Shown here piece by piece: positions 20,692 through 29,441 of a stretch of DNA of 64,000 nucleotides. The position numbers and the translations under genes were made by a program. The stretch's first letter is position 1. Every line of letters begins with the position of its first letter. The notes under the pieces were generated by a model. The model saw only the letters and a program-made list of their open reading frames with translations, did not search any database and had not been told where the DNA came from. This DNA comes from Qipengyuania proteolytica (GTDB lineage: Bacteria; Pseudomonadota; Alphaproteobacteria; Sphingomonadales; Sphingomonadaceae), in NCBI RefSeq assembly GCF_019711565.1, contig NZ_JAIGNN010000002.1:62001-126000 (forward strand). Direction: 5' to 3'.

Positions 20692-21591
20692 ATGGACCGT
20701 AATCCGCGTAAATCCTTCCAGGACATGATCCTCGCGCTGCACGATTTCTGGAGCGCGCACGGCTGTCTCATCCTCCAGCCCTACGACATGCGCATGGGGG
20801 CGGGGACCTTCCACACCGCGACCACGCTGCGCGCGCTGGGGCCGGAACCGTGGAACGCGGCCTTCGTACAGCCCTGCCGCCGTCCGACCGACGGTCGCTA
20901 TGGCGAAAACCCCAACCGCCTGCAGCACTATTACCAGTACCAGGTGATCCTGAAGCCGAGTCCGCCCGACATCCAGGACCTCTATCTAGAGAGCCTGCGC
21001 GTCATCGGGATCGATCCGCTGAAGCACGATATCCGCTTCGTGGAGGACGACTGGGAAAGCCCGACGCTGGGCGCGTGGGGCCTTGGCTGGGAAGTCTGGT
21101 GCGACGGGATGGAAGTCACCCAGTTCACCTATTTCCAGCAGATGGGCGGCTTCGACTGCAAGCCGGTCGCTGGCGAGCTGACCTACGGGCTCGAGCGCCT
21201 CGCGATGTACATCCAGGGCGTCGATAACGTCTACGATCTCGACTTCAACGGGCAGGGCGTCACCTATGGCGACGTCTTCCTCGAGAACGAAAAGCAGATG
21301 TCGAAGTGGAACTTCGAAGTCGCCGAGACCGACGCGCTGTTCGACCTGTTCAACAAGGCCGAGGCGGAGTGCAGGAACGCGCTTGCCAATGAGGTGCCGA
21401 TCGCTGCGTATGAGCAGGCGGTGGAAGCCAGCCACATTTTCAACCTGCTGCAGGCGCGCGGCGTGATCAGCGTGCAGGAACGCGCCAGCTACATGGGCCG
21501 CGTCCGCGACCTCGCGCGCGGCGCTTGCGAAGCGCATATGGAAAAGGAAGCGCCCGTGTGGGCCGAGAAATATCCGGAGTGGTCGAAATGA
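20692..21591 (+). CDS. glyQ: Glycyl-tRNA synthetase alpha subunit
   Basis: The catalytic subunit of the bacterial alpha2beta2 GlyRS. The 299-residue product carries the class II motifs [19 protein letters not shown], a run [20 protein letters not shown] and [13 protein letters not shown] 20692 is used; a TTG 27 nt upstream is in frame but sits in a 7-bp hairpin (20664-20681) and has no ribosome-binding site. The stop overlaps glyS as ATGA, which suits an obligate subunit pair. Confidence 0.97.
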   Translation: MDRNPRKSFQDMILALHDFWSAHGCLILQPYDMRMGAGTFHTATTLRALGPEPWNAAFVQPCRRPTDGRYGENPNRLQHYYQYQVILKPSPPDIQDLYLESLRVIGIDPLKHDIRFVEDDWESPTLGAWGLGWEVWCDGMEVTQFTYFQQMGGFDCKPVAGELTYGLERLAMYIQGVDNVYDLDFNGQGVTYGDVFLENEKQMSKWNFEVAETDALFDLFNKAEAECRNALANEVPIAAYEQAVEASHIFNLLQARGVISVQERASYMGRVRDLARGACEAHMEKEAPVWAEKYPEWSK

Positions 21592-23813
21592 GCGACTTCC
21601 TCCTCGAACTGCGCAGCGAAGAAATCCCCGCCCGCATGCAGGCCGGTGCGCGCTCCGAGCTCGAAAAGCTGTTCCGCCGCGAGATGGAAGCTGCCGGTGT
21701 CGAAGCTGGCGAGATCACCGTGTGGTCGACCCCGCGCCGCCTCGCGCTGATCGCGCGCGGCCTGCCTCAAGCAACCGAAGCGGTGAGCGAAGAAGCCAAG
21801 GGCCCGCCCGAAGGCGCGCCCGACCAGGCGATCGAAGGCTTCTGCCGCAAGAACGGCGTGAACCGCGAACAGCTGGAACTGCGCGACGTCAAGGGCCGCA
21901 ACACCTACTTCGCGGTCATCGAGAAGCCCGGCAAGGCGACCAAGGACCTGCTCGCGGAAGCGATCCCCGCGATCGTGCGCGATTTCAGCTGGCCCAAGTC
22001 CATGCGCTGGGGCGCTGCCTCGATCAGCACCGAATCCTTGCGCTGGGTTCGCCCGCTCTCGGGCATCGTCGCTTTGCTGGGTGACGACGTGGTCGATTGC
22101 GAGGTGCATGGCGTCACCTCGGGTGCAGTCACGCTGGGCCATCGCTTCCACCATTCGGGCGACATCACCATCGGCAATGCCGACGACTACGCGATGAAGC
22201 TGCGCGCGGGCCACGTGATCGTCGACCACGCGGATCGGCAGGACCTGATCCGCACAGGCGCGGCCAAGGTCGCGTCCGAGGCCGGTCTCAAGCTGGTCGA
22301 GGACGAGGGGCTGGTGATCGAGAACGCGGGCCTGACCGAATGGCCCGTGCCGCTGCTCGGCCGGTTCGAGGAGGACTTCCTCGAGGTCCCGCCCGAGGTC
22401 ATCCAGCTCACCGCGCGCGTGAACCAGAAGTATTTCGTCTGCGAGGACGCGGCAGGCAAGCTCGCCAACGCCTTCATCTGCACCGCCAATATCGAGGCGG
22501 AAGACGGCGGCGCGCGCGTGGTCGACGGCAATCGCAAGGTCCTCGCCGCCCGCCTCTCCGACGCGCGCTTCTTCTGGGACGTCGACCGCAAGAAGACCCT
22601 CGCCGAGCACGCCAAGGGGCTGGAGCGGATCACCTTCCACGAGAAGCTCGGCACCGTCGCCGACAAGGTCGACCGGGTGGCCAAACTGGCCCGATGGCTG
22701 GTCGAGGAAGGTATCGTCAAGGCTGCCGACCCGGACATGGCCGAACAGGCCGCGCGCCTCGCCAAGGCCGACCTTGTCACCGAAATGGTCGGCGAGTTTC
22801 CCGAACTGCAGGGCCTGATGGGCGGCTACTACGCCCGCGCCGAAGGCCTCCCCGATGCCGTCGCCGACGCGATCCGCGACCACTACAAGCCGGTCGGGCA
22901 GGGCGATGAGGTGCCGACTGCTCCGGTCACGGTGGCGGTGAGCCTAGCGGACAAGCTCGATACGCTGGCTGGGTTTTTCTCTGTCGACGAGAAACCAACG
23001 GGCTCAAAGGACCCGTTTGCACTTCGTCGGGCTGCGTTGGGCGTAATACAACTGATATTGCGAAACGGACTACGACTCTCAGTTCGGGATACGTCCTATG
23101 CGGCCTGCATGATGCGTGTGTCGCAAGCGAAGCCAAGTGAACCCAGTGGCGATTCCAAAGAATTCGAGCAGCTCGATCTCGAATGCGATCCAAGCTTTGT
23201 CCACGAAGGATTGCCTGACTTCCTCGCAGACCGTCTCAAGGTCCAGCAGCGTGAGGCGGGCGTCCGTCACGACCTGATCGATGCAGTCTTCGCGCTCGGC
23301 GGGGAGGACGATCTCGTCCGCCTGCTTTCCCGGGTGAAGGCGCTCCAGTCCTTCATGGACACCGAAGACGGCGCCAACCTGCTCGCTGGCTACAAGCGCG
23401 CGGCCAATATCCTCAAGAAGGAGGACTGGCACGGAGCCGAAGGCGAAATCGCGCGCACCGGCGAGGAAGACCCGCTGGCGCTGGTCGACGATCCCGACAC
23501 GAAGGCGGTGGTCGATGCCAAGATGGCCGAGCGCCATGCGAAAGCGCTTTCCTACACGCCCGAACCGGCCGAGAAGGCGTTGATGGATGCGCTCGCGACC
23601 TCGCAACCTGCCGCGGCGCAGGCCATTGCCGCGGAAGACTTCTCCGGCGCGATGGCCGCGCTTGCCTCGCTACGCGCACCGATCGACCGCTTCTTCGACG
23701 AAGTGACGGTAAACGCGGATGAAGAAAACAAGCGGGCACATCGGCTCGACCTGCTTGCAGCTTTCCGTGCTGCAGTGCACAAAGTGGCCGACTTCTCGCG
23801 CATCGAGGGGTGA
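21588..23813 (+). CDS. glyS: Glycyl-tRNA synthetase beta subunit
   Basis: The tRNA-binding subunit of GlyRS, 741 residues. The N-terminus is [17 protein letters not shown] and the middle carries [13 protein letters not shown], a GlyS hallmark, followed by an HD-like and anticodon-binding C-terminal part. About 245 bases (22965-23210, residues 460-541) use codons that are rare in the rest of the gene (ATA twice, CGA twice, TTG, CTA, AGT, TTT). They encode a region that is variable between species. The frame is intact. It is co-translated with glyQ. Confidence 0.96.
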   Translation: MSDFLLELRSEEIPARMQAGARSELEKLFRREMEAAGVEAGEITVWSTPRRLALIARGLPQATEAVSEEAKGPPEGAPDQAIEGFCRKNGVNREQLELRDVKGRNTYFAVIEKPGKATKDLLAEAIPAIVRDFSWPKSMRWGAASISTESLRWVRPLSGIVALLGDDVVDCEVHGVTSGAVTLGHRFHHSGDITIGNADDYAMKLRAGHVIVDHADRQDLIRTGAAKVASEAGLKLVEDEGLVIENAGLTEWPVPLLGRFEEDFLEVPPEVIQLTARVNQKYFVCEDAAGKLANAFICTANIEAEDGGARVVDGNRKVLAARLSDARFFWDVDRKKTLAEHAKGLERITFHEKLGTVADKVDRVAKLARWLVEEGIVKAADPDMAEQAARLAKADLVTEMVGEFPELQGLMGGYYARAEGLPDAVADAIRDHYKPVGQGDEVPTAPVTVAVSLADKLDTLAGFFSVDEKPTGSKDPFALRRAALGVIQLILRNGLRLSVRDTSYAACMMRVSQAKPSEPSGDSKEFEQLDLECDPSFVHEGLPDFLADRLKVQQREAGVRHDLIDAVFALGGEDDLVRLLSRVKALQSFMDTEDGANLLAGYKRAANILKKEDWHGAEGEIARTGEEDPLALVDDPDTKAVVDAKMAERHAKALSYTPEPAEKALMDALATSQPAAAQAIAAEDFSGAMAALASLRAPIDRFFDEVTVNADEENKRAHRLDLLAAFRAAVHKVADFSRIEG

Positions 23814-23815
23814 TT

Positions 23816-23879
23816 TTTTCCGGCGCAGGGCGTCCCTGTCGCCTTTGGTGGTCCGCAAGGCCTACAAAGCGCCGGAAAA
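23816..23879. other. Predicted three-way-junction RNA element
   Basis: TTTTCCGGCGC (23816-23826) pairs perfectly with GCGCCGGAAAA (23869-23879). Inside lie two small hairpins: AGGG/CCCT (23827-23837, 3-nt loop) and GCCTT/AAGGC (23841-23861). The fold starts 2 nt after the glyS stop. No T run follows on the plus strand. It could be a 3' processing or stability element of glyQS, part of the ppdK leader, a small RNA, or a copy of a dispersed palindromic repeat. I do not recognise it as a known family. Confidence 0.5.
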
Positions 23880-23903
23880 CAACGCGTTGATGGTCTAAAA
23901 CCG

Positions 23904-23939
23904 AAGGTGACACCGAGTCGCCTTTGTCGCCTTAAGAGG
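23904..23939 (+). promoter_or_regulatory. ppdK leader with two competing hairpins
   Basis: AAGGTGAC (23904-23911) can pair, with one G-T pair, to either of two identical GTCGCCTT copies (23917-23924 or 23926-23933). The second copy abuts the ribosome-binding site AAGAGG (23934-23939), seven nt before the ppdK start. The two pairings exclude each other, so a switch in ribosome access is possible. This is only seen in sequence. Confidence 0.4.
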
Positions 23940-23946
23940 AAATCCC

Positions 23947-26610
23947 ATGTCGGACACGGTCTTCACCTTCGGCGGAAACGCCCCGCATTCGAATGCACGG
24001 CAGAAGGACAAGACCGTCACGGGAGGCAAGGGCGCCAACCTGGCCGAGATGGCCAGCATCGGCCTGCCGGTCCCCCCGGGCTTCACCATCGCGACCGAAG
24101 AGTGCCTCAAATACCTCGCCGGCGGCAGCGATTTCTCCGAAAAACTGCGCGCAGACGTTCATAACGCGCTCGCACATGTCGAGCGGACGGTCGGCAAGGG
24201 CTTTGGCGATGCGGCGGACCCGCTGCTCGTCTCGGTCCGTTCGGGCGCGGCGGTCTCGATGCCGGGCATGATGGACACCGTCCTCAACCTGGGCCTCAAC
24301 GACGAAACGGTCGAGGGGCTGGCGAAGACCAGTGGCGACGAACGTTTCGCCTGGGACAGCTATCGCCGCTTCATCCAGATGTATGGCGACGTGGTGCTCG
24401 GCGTCGATCACGGGCTGTTCGAGGAAGCGCTCGAAATCGCCAAGGAAGATGCGGGCTATTACGCCGATACCGAACTGAGCGCGGACGAGTGGAAGACGCT
24501 GGTCGCCGAATACAAGAGCATCGTCGAACAGGAACTCGGGCGCCCGTTCCCGCAGGACCCGGTCGAGCAGCTGTGGGGCGCGATCAGCGCCGTATTTGAC
24601 AGCTGGGATACGGAGCGCGCCAAGGTCTATCGCCGCCTCAACGATATTCCGCACGACATGGGCACGGCGGTGAACGTGCAGGCGATGGTGTTCGGCAACA
24701 TGGGCGACACCAGCGCCACCGGCGTCGCCTTCACCCGCGATCCGTCGACCGGCGAGCGCGCCTATTACGGCGAATGGCTGGTGAATGCGCAGGGCGAGGA
24801 CGTGGTGGCGGGCATTCGCACGCCGCAATATCTGACCAAGGCCGCGCGCGAAGCCGCAGGCGCCGAAAAGCCGAGCATGGAAGAGGCAATGCCGGAGGCC
24901 TTTGCCGAGCTCGCGCATCTCTTCGAGCTGCTCGAAAAGCATTATCGCGACATGCAAGACATCGAATTCACCGTGCAGCAGGGCAAGCTGTGGCTGCTGC
25001 AGACCCGCAACGGCAAGCGCACCGCCAAGGCCGCGCTGAAACTGGCTGTCGACATGGTGGGAGAAGGGCTGATCGACGAGAAAACCGCGATCCTGCGGGT
25101 CGATCCCATGGCACTCGACCAGCTCCTCCACCCGACGCTCGATCCGGATGCGCCGCGCGACGTGTTGACCACCGGACTTCCGGCCTCCCCCGGCGCGGCA
25201 AGCGGCAAGATCGTGCTCGACGCCGACACGGCCGAACTGTGGGCCAGTCGCGGGGAGAAGGTCATCCTCGTCCGCGTCGAGACGAGCCCTGAGGACATTC
25301 ACGGCATGCATGCCGCCACCGGCATCCTCACCGCGCGCGGGGGGATGACCAGCCACGCGGCGGTGGTCGCGCGCGGGATGGGGCGACCCTGCGTCTCGGG
25401 CGCCTCGCATGTGTCGATTGCGCGCGAAGGGCGCACGCTCACCATCGGCAATCGCGATCTCAAGGAAGGCGACGTCATCACCATCGACGGCGCCAATGGG
25501 CAGGTCATGGCGGGCGAAGTTGCTACTATCGAGCCCGAACTGGCAGGCGATTTCGGCACGCTGATGGAATGGGCCGACCGGCACCGCCGTATGCGCGTGC
25601 GCACCAATGCCGAGACCGAAACCGAATGCCGCATGGCACGCCAGTTCGGTGCCGAGGGCATCGGGCTCTGCCGCACGGAGCACATGTTCTTCGATGCCGA
25701 CCGGATCAGCCTGGTGCGCCAGATGATCCTCGCCGAGAACGAGGCGGGCCGGCGCGCGGCGCTCGACAAGCTGCTGCCCGAACAGCGCGGCGATTTCGTT
25801 AAGATTTTCGAGGTGATGGCGGGCCTGCCGTGCACCATCCGCCTGCTCGACCCGCCACTCCACGAATTCCTGCCGCATGGCGATGAGGATTTCGAGGACC
25901 TGGCCGAAGCCAGCGGGGTGACGGTCGAGAAGCTGCGTCGCCGCGCGGGCGAGCTGCACGAGTTCAACCCGATGCTGGGCCATCGCGGCTGCCGCCTCGG
26001 CATCACCTATCCCGAGATCTACGAAATGCAGGCGCGCGCCATATTCGAGGCCGCCTGCGAGGTCGCCAAGGCGAGCGGCGAAGCGCCGGTCCCGGAAATC
26101 ATGATCCCGCTGGTGGCGACGCGGCGCGAACTGGAGCTGCTCAAGGATGTCGTCGACCGGACGGCGCAGCAGGTGTTCGCGGACACGGGCTGCAGCGTCC
26201 AGTATCTCGTCGGCACCATGATCGAACTGCCGCGCGCCGCGCTGATGGCGGGCGAGATCGCGGAAGTGGGCGAGTTCTTCAGCTTCGGCACCAACGACCT
26301 CACGCAGACGACGCTGGGCGTGAGCCGCGACGATGCCGGGCGTTTCCTCACAACCTATGTCGACAAGGGCATCTTCGCGCGCGATCCGTTCGTCAGCCTC
26401 GATGTCGATGGCGTGGGGCAGCTGGTCGAGCTGGCAGCGGAGCGGGGCAGGGCAACGCGCAAGGGGCTGAAGCTCGGCATCTGCGGCGAGCATGGCGGCG
26501 ATCCGGCAAGCATCGCCTTCTGCGAGGCGACCGGGCTGGATTATGTCAGCGCCTCGCCCTATCGCGTGCCGATTGCGCGACTCGCCGCGGCGCAGGCTAG
26601 CCTTCGCTAG
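23947..26610 (+). CDS. ppdK: Pyruvate, phosphate dikinase
   Basis: PPDK interconverts pyruvate + ATP + Pi and phosphoenolpyruvate + AMP + PPi, linking glycolysis and gluconeogenesis. The 887-residue chain has the N-terminal ATP-grasp domain (GGKGANLAEMASIGLPVPPG at the start), the phosphohistidine domain with GGMTSHAAVVARG (catalytic His470), and the PEP-binding barrel with GTNDLTQTTLG near residue 785. The length is normal. ATG 23947 has AAGAGG upstream. The stop TAG shares bases with the stop of the convergent methyltransferase (CTAG). Confidence 0.97.
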   Translation: MSDTVFTFGGNAPHSNARQKDKTVTGGKGANLAEMASIGLPVPPGFTIATEECLKYLAGGSDFSEKLRADVHNALAHVERTVGKGFGDAADPLLVSVRSGAAVSMPGMMDTVLNLGLNDETVEGLAKTSGDERFAWDSYRRFIQMYGDVVLGVDHGLFEEALEIAKEDAGYYADTELSADEWKTLVAEYKSIVEQELGRPFPQDPVEQLWGAISAVFDSWDTERAKVYRRLNDIPHDMGTAVNVQAMVFGNMGDTSATGVAFTRDPSTGERAYYGEWLVNAQGEDVVAGIRTPQYLTKAAREAAGAEKPSMEEAMPEAFAELAHLFELLEKHYRDMQDIEFTVQQGKLWLLQTRNGKRTAKAALKLAVDMVGEGLIDEKTAILRVDPMALDQLLHPTLDPDAPRDVLTTGLPASPGAASGKIVLDADTAELWASRGEKVILVRVETSPEDIHGMHAATGILTARGGMTSHAAVVARGMGRPCVSGASHVSIAREGRTLTIGNRDLKEGDVITIDGANGQVMAGEVATIEPELAGDFGTLMEWADRHRRMRVRTNAETETECRMARQFGAEGIGLCRTEHMFFDADRISLVRQMILAENEAGRRAALDKLLPEQRGDFVKIFEVMAGLPCTIRLLDPPLHEFLPHGDEDFEDLAEASGVTVEKLRRRAGELHEFNPMLGHRGCRLGITYPEIYEMQARAIFEAACEVAKASGEAPVPEIMIPLVATRRELELLKDVVDRTAQQVFADTGCSVQYLVGTMIELPRAALMAGEIAEVGEFFSFGTNDLTQTTLGVSRDDAGRFLTTYVDKGIFARDPFVSLDVDGVGQLVELAAERGRATRKGLKLGICGEHGGDPASIAFCEATGLDYVSASPYRVPIARLAAAQASLR

Positions 26611-27365
26611 TCTTTCCAGCCTGTTAGGGTCAGTATCTCGAAGCTTTCGAGGACGCGACCCCGCTTGTTGGCGCCAGCGAGGAAGGATTGGCGGGCGCGT
26701 TCGAGTGCCTCCCTGCCAAGGGGAGGAGCGGGCCGTGCCAGTGAACTGGTGAGGCCTTGGTCTCGCAGGTCCGACACGAGCCGGTCGAGCGAGGCGAAGG
26801 ACACCGTCAGCGTCCGGCTGTCGACCACCTGGCGCTTGAACAGCGCCCGCTGCATCAGCGCGGAGGCCGCCGCATTGTCGACCAGCGGATGCATGCGGGC
26901 AGCCGGCCGGTCGGGTTCGGAAGCGATCATGGCCCGCCTCAGGTTCGCGAGGCTCCCGGCACCGATGATGCTGGCGAACAGGATGCCGTCCTCGCCCAGC
27001 GCGCCGCGCAGGTGGAGCAGGGCGCCCGGCAGGTCGTTGACCCGGTCGAGCGAGGCGAGCGAGACGATGAGGTCGTAGGGCGCACCGGGGGTCGGCCGCT
27101 CCTCGTCGAGGCTGGCGACATCCGCCTCCTCGACCTCCGCACCAAGGCCGCGCAGCGAGAGCGCCAGCGTCCCGGTCCAGTCGCCGATCACCAGCACGCG
27201 CCGCGGCGACATGCGCATGAACTCGAGCCGGTCGAGCACGTCCTCGACCATGTCGTCCATCAGGTAGCGGGCGGCATCGCGCTGGGACTGCCGGACCCGC
27301 GCGCGGCGCAGCCCCGCGATCCGGCGGTCGCGCGAAAAGATGCGGGGAGGGGGCTTGCTCGCCAT
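26607..27365 (-). CDS. SAM-dependent methyltransferase, BioC/NDUFAF5-like
   Basis: A 252-residue class I methyltransferase-fold protein. It has an IFSRDRRIAGLRRARV opening like the BioC/NDUFAF5 group, a binding segment RVLVIGDWTGTLALSLRGLG in place of the usual GxGxG motif, and YDLIVSLASLDRVNDLPGAL as motif II/III. The Gly-rich loop is weak, so SAM binding may be altered or lost. In this group members methylate malonyl-ACP or modify a respiratory subunit; which applies is unknown. It is divergent from comF, with only 53 bp between start codons. Confidence 0.82.
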   Translation of the reverse strand: MASKPPPRIFSRDRRIAGLRRARVRQSQRDAARYLMDDMVEDVLDRLEFMRMSPRRVLVIGDWTGTLALSLRGLGAEVEEADVASLDEERPTPGAPYDLIVSLASLDRVNDLPGALLHLRGALGEDGILFASIIGAGSLANLRRAMIASEPDRPAARMHPLVDNAAASALMQRALFKRQVVDSRTLTVSFASLDRLVSDLRDQGLTSSLARPAPPLGREALERARQSFLAGANKRGRVLESFEILTLTGWKD

Positions 27366-27375
27366 GCCGATGCCC

Positions 27376-27408
27376 TGCCGCGCTTGCACGACGGGTGCAA
27401 GCGCGGCA
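27376..27408. promoter_or_regulatory. Perfect 14-bp palindrome between divergent starts
   Basis: TGCCGCGCTTGCAC (27376-27389) and GTGCAAGCGCGGCA (27395-27408) are exact inverted copies around GACGG. Exactly 10 nt separate each end from the start codon of the methyltransferase (27365) and of comF (27419). The whole 53-bp intergenic region is thus one dyad, able to act as an operator or to form a hairpin in either leader. Confidence 0.6.
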
Positions 27409-27418
27409 ACACGATGAA

Positions 27419-28189
27419 ATGTCGACAAGACGTTTCCTCGCCGAAAGCCTCGCGCCGCTGGTCGACTTCGTCTATCCGCCGCGCTGCCCGGCGTGCGGGG
27501 ACGCCGTCGGAGAACAGGGCGGGTTGTGTCCGCCGTGCTGGCAGGATCTCGTCATCCCTTCCGAACCGTGTTGCGCCGCGTGCCAGCGTCCTTTCGGGGA
27601 GAGCGAGCTCCAGCCAGGCAGCCTTTGCGTCCCATGCCTCGCCAATCCGCCCCTGCATGACGGGATCGCGGCGGGCACGCTTTACACCGAAACCTCGCGC
27701 AAGCTGGTGCTTGCGCTCAAACACGGTGGCCGGATCGCGCTCGCGCCGCTGCTTGCGGGCCTCATCGCGGCACGGCTGCCAGAGCGCGATCCGGGCAGGG
27801 TGATCGTACCCGTGCCCCTGCATCGCCGCCGCCTGTGGCAGAGGGGATATAACCAGGCGGTGCTCCTGGGGCGCGAGCTCGGAAAACGGGGACACGGTCG
27901 CCTCACTGTCGACGCGCTGGTCCGCTCGAAGCCGACGCCCAGCCTGGGCGGGCTCGGGAAGAAAGCGCGCGCCAAGGTGCTCGCGGGGGCAATCTCCGTG
28001 CGAGAAGGCGCTCGGAAATCCATCGAAGGGGCGGATGTGATCCTCGTCGACGACGTGCTGACCAGCGGCGCGACCAGCGAAACATGCGTCAGGGCGCTCA
28101 AGCGAGCGGGCGCTCGCAGCGTGATCGTCGCGTGTTTCGCGCGTGTGCTAGATGAGGCGATCGATCCGGCGAAACGCTCGGCCGCCTGA
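27419..28189 (+). CDS. comF: ComF family phosphoribosyltransferase-like protein
   Basis: A 256-residue ComF-family protein. It has an N-terminal zinc ribbon with CPAC (about 20-23), CPPC, CAAC and CVPC pairs, then a type I phosphoribosyltransferase-like domain with VPVPLHRRRLWQRGYNQ and the PRPP loop VILVDDVLTSGAT. ComF supports DNA uptake in competent species; in many proteobacteria its role is not established. ATG 27419 is used. A GTG at 27395 in the same frame lies inside the palindrome and lacks a ribosome-binding site. Confidence 0.9.
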   Translation: MSTRRFLAESLAPLVDFVYPPRCPACGDAVGEQGGLCPPCWQDLVIPSEPCCAACQRPFGESELQPGSLCVPCLANPPLHDGIAAGTLYTETSRKLVLALKHGGRIALAPLLAGLIAARLPERDPGRVIVPVPLHRRRLWQRGYNQAVLLGRELGKRGHGRLTVDALVRSKPTPSLGGLGKKARAKVLAGAISVREGARKSIEGADVILVDDVLTSGATSETCVRALKRAGARSVIVACFARVLDEAIDPAKRSAA

Positions 28190-28196
28190 CGTGAAA

Positions 28197-28222
28197 CGCC
28201 CGGGTCCTTGCGAACCCGGGCG
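28197..28222. terminator. GC-rich hairpin after comF
   Basis: CGCCCGGGT (28197-28205) pairs perfectly with ACCCGGGCG (28214-28222) around an 8-nt loop. It begins 8 nt past the comF stop. There is no T run on the plus strand, so factor-dependent termination or 3' end stabilisation is more likely than classical intrinsic termination. Confidence 0.45.
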
Positions 28223-28305
28223 CCACGTGACGAATAATACCGGACCGGCCTTTCGACGACGGTGCAGCCCCCCAGCCAACACCTCGGTCCATCCCTCATC
28301 GTTTT

Positions 28306-28346
28306 CCGGATGCGCCGCGAAACCCTCATCGCGGCAGCGGATCCGG
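28306..28346. repeat. Imperfect palindromic element
   Basis: CCGGATGCGCCGCGA (28306-28320) is nearly complementary to TCGCGGCAGCGGATCCGG (28329-28346), with a 3-nt bulge and one mismatch. The shape resembles the dispersed palindromic repeats found between genes in many alphaproteobacteria. A genome search would be needed to call it a repeat family. Confidence 0.35.
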
Positions 28347-28544
28347 GACCCCCATGAACCTGGCGCTCTAACGGCACCGATGCTCCGGTGGGCGAACCTC
28401 ATCGGCCCGCAAAAGGGAATGTTCACTAAAGCGGCCGTTCATGGAATATGCATTTACTAAGCCGCTCGATTTTGGAACGGGTTTGTTGTTATCCTGCAAC
28501 AAGACCGTCGCAACGCTACAACCCCCGGAAGAGGACGATCCCGC

Positions 28545-28916
28545 GTGCCAAAACAATCCGATCGGGAAACCGGCACCACGCTCATGCCCAAGTTCGACGA
28601 TCGCGGGTTGCTCAGTGCGGTCGTGGTCGATGCGCATTCGAAAGACGTCCTGATGGTGGCCTTCATGGATCGCGAGGCGCTCGACCTGACGCTCGAAACG
28701 CGCGAGGCGCACTTCCATTCACGCTCCCGCGGCAGGCTGTGGAAGAAGGGTGAGAGCTCGGGGAACGTGCTCAAGGTGCAGGAAATCCTGGTCGACTGCG
28801 ATCAGGATGCCGTTGTTCTGGAATGCATTCCTGCCGGGCCGACCTGCCATACCGGCGCCACCAGCTGCTTCTACAGGGTTGTGGACGGGCGGACTCTCCA
28901 GCCCGTAAAGACTTGA
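28545..28916 (+). CDS. hisI: Phosphoribosyl-AMP cyclohydrolase
   Basis: HisI opens the adenine ring of phosphoribosyl-AMP, the third step of histidine synthesis. The 123-residue protein has [23 protein letters not shown] for the Mg site, and the zinc cysteines in [16 protein letters not shown]. It is the monofunctional HisI form without the HisE domain, as usual in alphaproteobacteria. The GTG at 28545 has GAGGA 9 nt upstream; an ATG at 28584 would also give a near-complete protein. No other his gene is nearby. Confidence 0.94.
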   Translation: MPKQSDRETGTTLMPKFDDRGLLSAVVVDAHSKDVLMVAFMDREALDLTLETREAHFHSRSRGRLWKKGESSGNVLKVQEILVDCDQDAVVLECIPAGPTCHTGATSCFYRVVDGRTLQPVKT

Positions 28917-28941
28917 CGCTTACGTAAACGTTCGGTAACGC
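28913..28941 (+). promoter_or_regulatory. Promoter/operator of the MerR-family gene
   Basis: TTGACG (28913-28918), a 17-nt spacer and TAACGC (28936-28941) form a weak -35/-10 pair. It overlaps the dyad-like TTAC...AACGTT...GTAA at 28920-28938, the kind of site bound by MerR-type regulators of acyl-CoA metabolism. Transcription would begin at or next to the ATG at 28948, so the mRNA may be leaderless. Confidence 0.4.
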
Positions 28942-28947
28942 GGCGAC

Positions 28948-29406
28948 ATGACACAGCCGCTGCCCAAGGATGCGCCGCGTGGCGAACAGGATCGTCGCCA
29001 TGCCGGCGCGCATATCGATCGCCCGGACGCTTTCGACCGCGAACAATATTCCATCTCCGACCTCACCAGCGAATTCGGCTGCACGGCTCGCGCGCTGCGC
29101 TTCTACGAGGACGAGGGCCTGATCGCCCCGTCCCGCGTCGGCCTGACGCGGATCTACTCCAAGCGCGATCGTGCCCGCCTGGCATGGATCATGCGCGCCA
29201 AGAACGTCGGCTTCTCGCTCACCGAGATTCGCGAGATGATCGACCTCTACGATCTTGGCGACGGTCGGCAGGAACAGCGCCGGGTCACAATCGAAAAGTG
29301 CAAGACGCACGTCGCGAAGCTGAAGGCCCAGCGCGCCGACATCGACAGCTCGATCAAGGAGCTGAGCGAATTCATCGAGCAGATCGAAACTCTCGACCTC
29401 GACTGA
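28948..29406 (+). CDS. MerR-family transcriptional regulator
   Basis: A 152-residue regulator: a disordered charged N-terminus (about 1-34), then a MerR helix-turn-helix (YSISDLTSEFGCTARALRFYEDEGL), a wing with TRIYSKRDRARL, and a C-terminal coiled coil (about 105-150) for dimerisation. It has no cysteine cluster for metal sensing. In this family the same arrangement next to acyl-CoA dehydrogenase genes is seen in LiuR-type regulators of branched-chain amino acid or fatty acid breakdown. It probably controls itself and the dehydrogenase 35 nt downstream. Confidence 0.9.
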   Translation: MTQPLPKDAPRGEQDRRHAGAHIDRPDAFDREQYSISDLTSEFGCTARALRFYEDEGLIAPSRVGLTRIYSKRDRARLAWIMRAKNVGFSLTEIREMIDLYDLGDGRQEQRRVTIEKCKTHVAKLKAQRADIDSSIKELSEFIEQIETLDLD

Positions 29407-29441
29407 CCTGAACCAAACCTTCCAATCCCAAGGACACGCAG

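Larger units (their letters stand above)
28190..28544. other. 355-bp intergenic region, no gene seen
   Basis: Open frames here (for example on the minus strand 28148-28426) show no family features. The stretch holds the hairpin at 28197-28222 and the imperfect palindrome at 28306-28346. The last 130 bases (from 28415) are richer in A and T, as expected for the hisI promoter, but I cannot place a convincing -35/-10 pair. Confidence 0.6.

Noticed and set aside
23932..26493. An 853-codon open frame antisense to ppdK
   Set aside because: Mirror-frame artefact of high GC3. The ppdK frame has all catalytic motifs and a ribosome-binding site.
27395..27418. A GTG start for comF upstream of 27419
   Set aside because: It lies inside the palindrome with no ribosome-binding site, and the extra residues are not ComF-like.
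28148..28426. A 92-residue minus-strand gene in the comF-hisI gap
   Set aside because: It crosses the end of comF and the palindromic element, lacks a ribosome-binding site and resembles no family.
28475..28500. An EcfG-type stress promoter (GGAAC...) before hisI
   Set aside because: GGAAC is present, but the -10 at 16-17 nt spacing reads GCAA or TGCA rather than CGTT.
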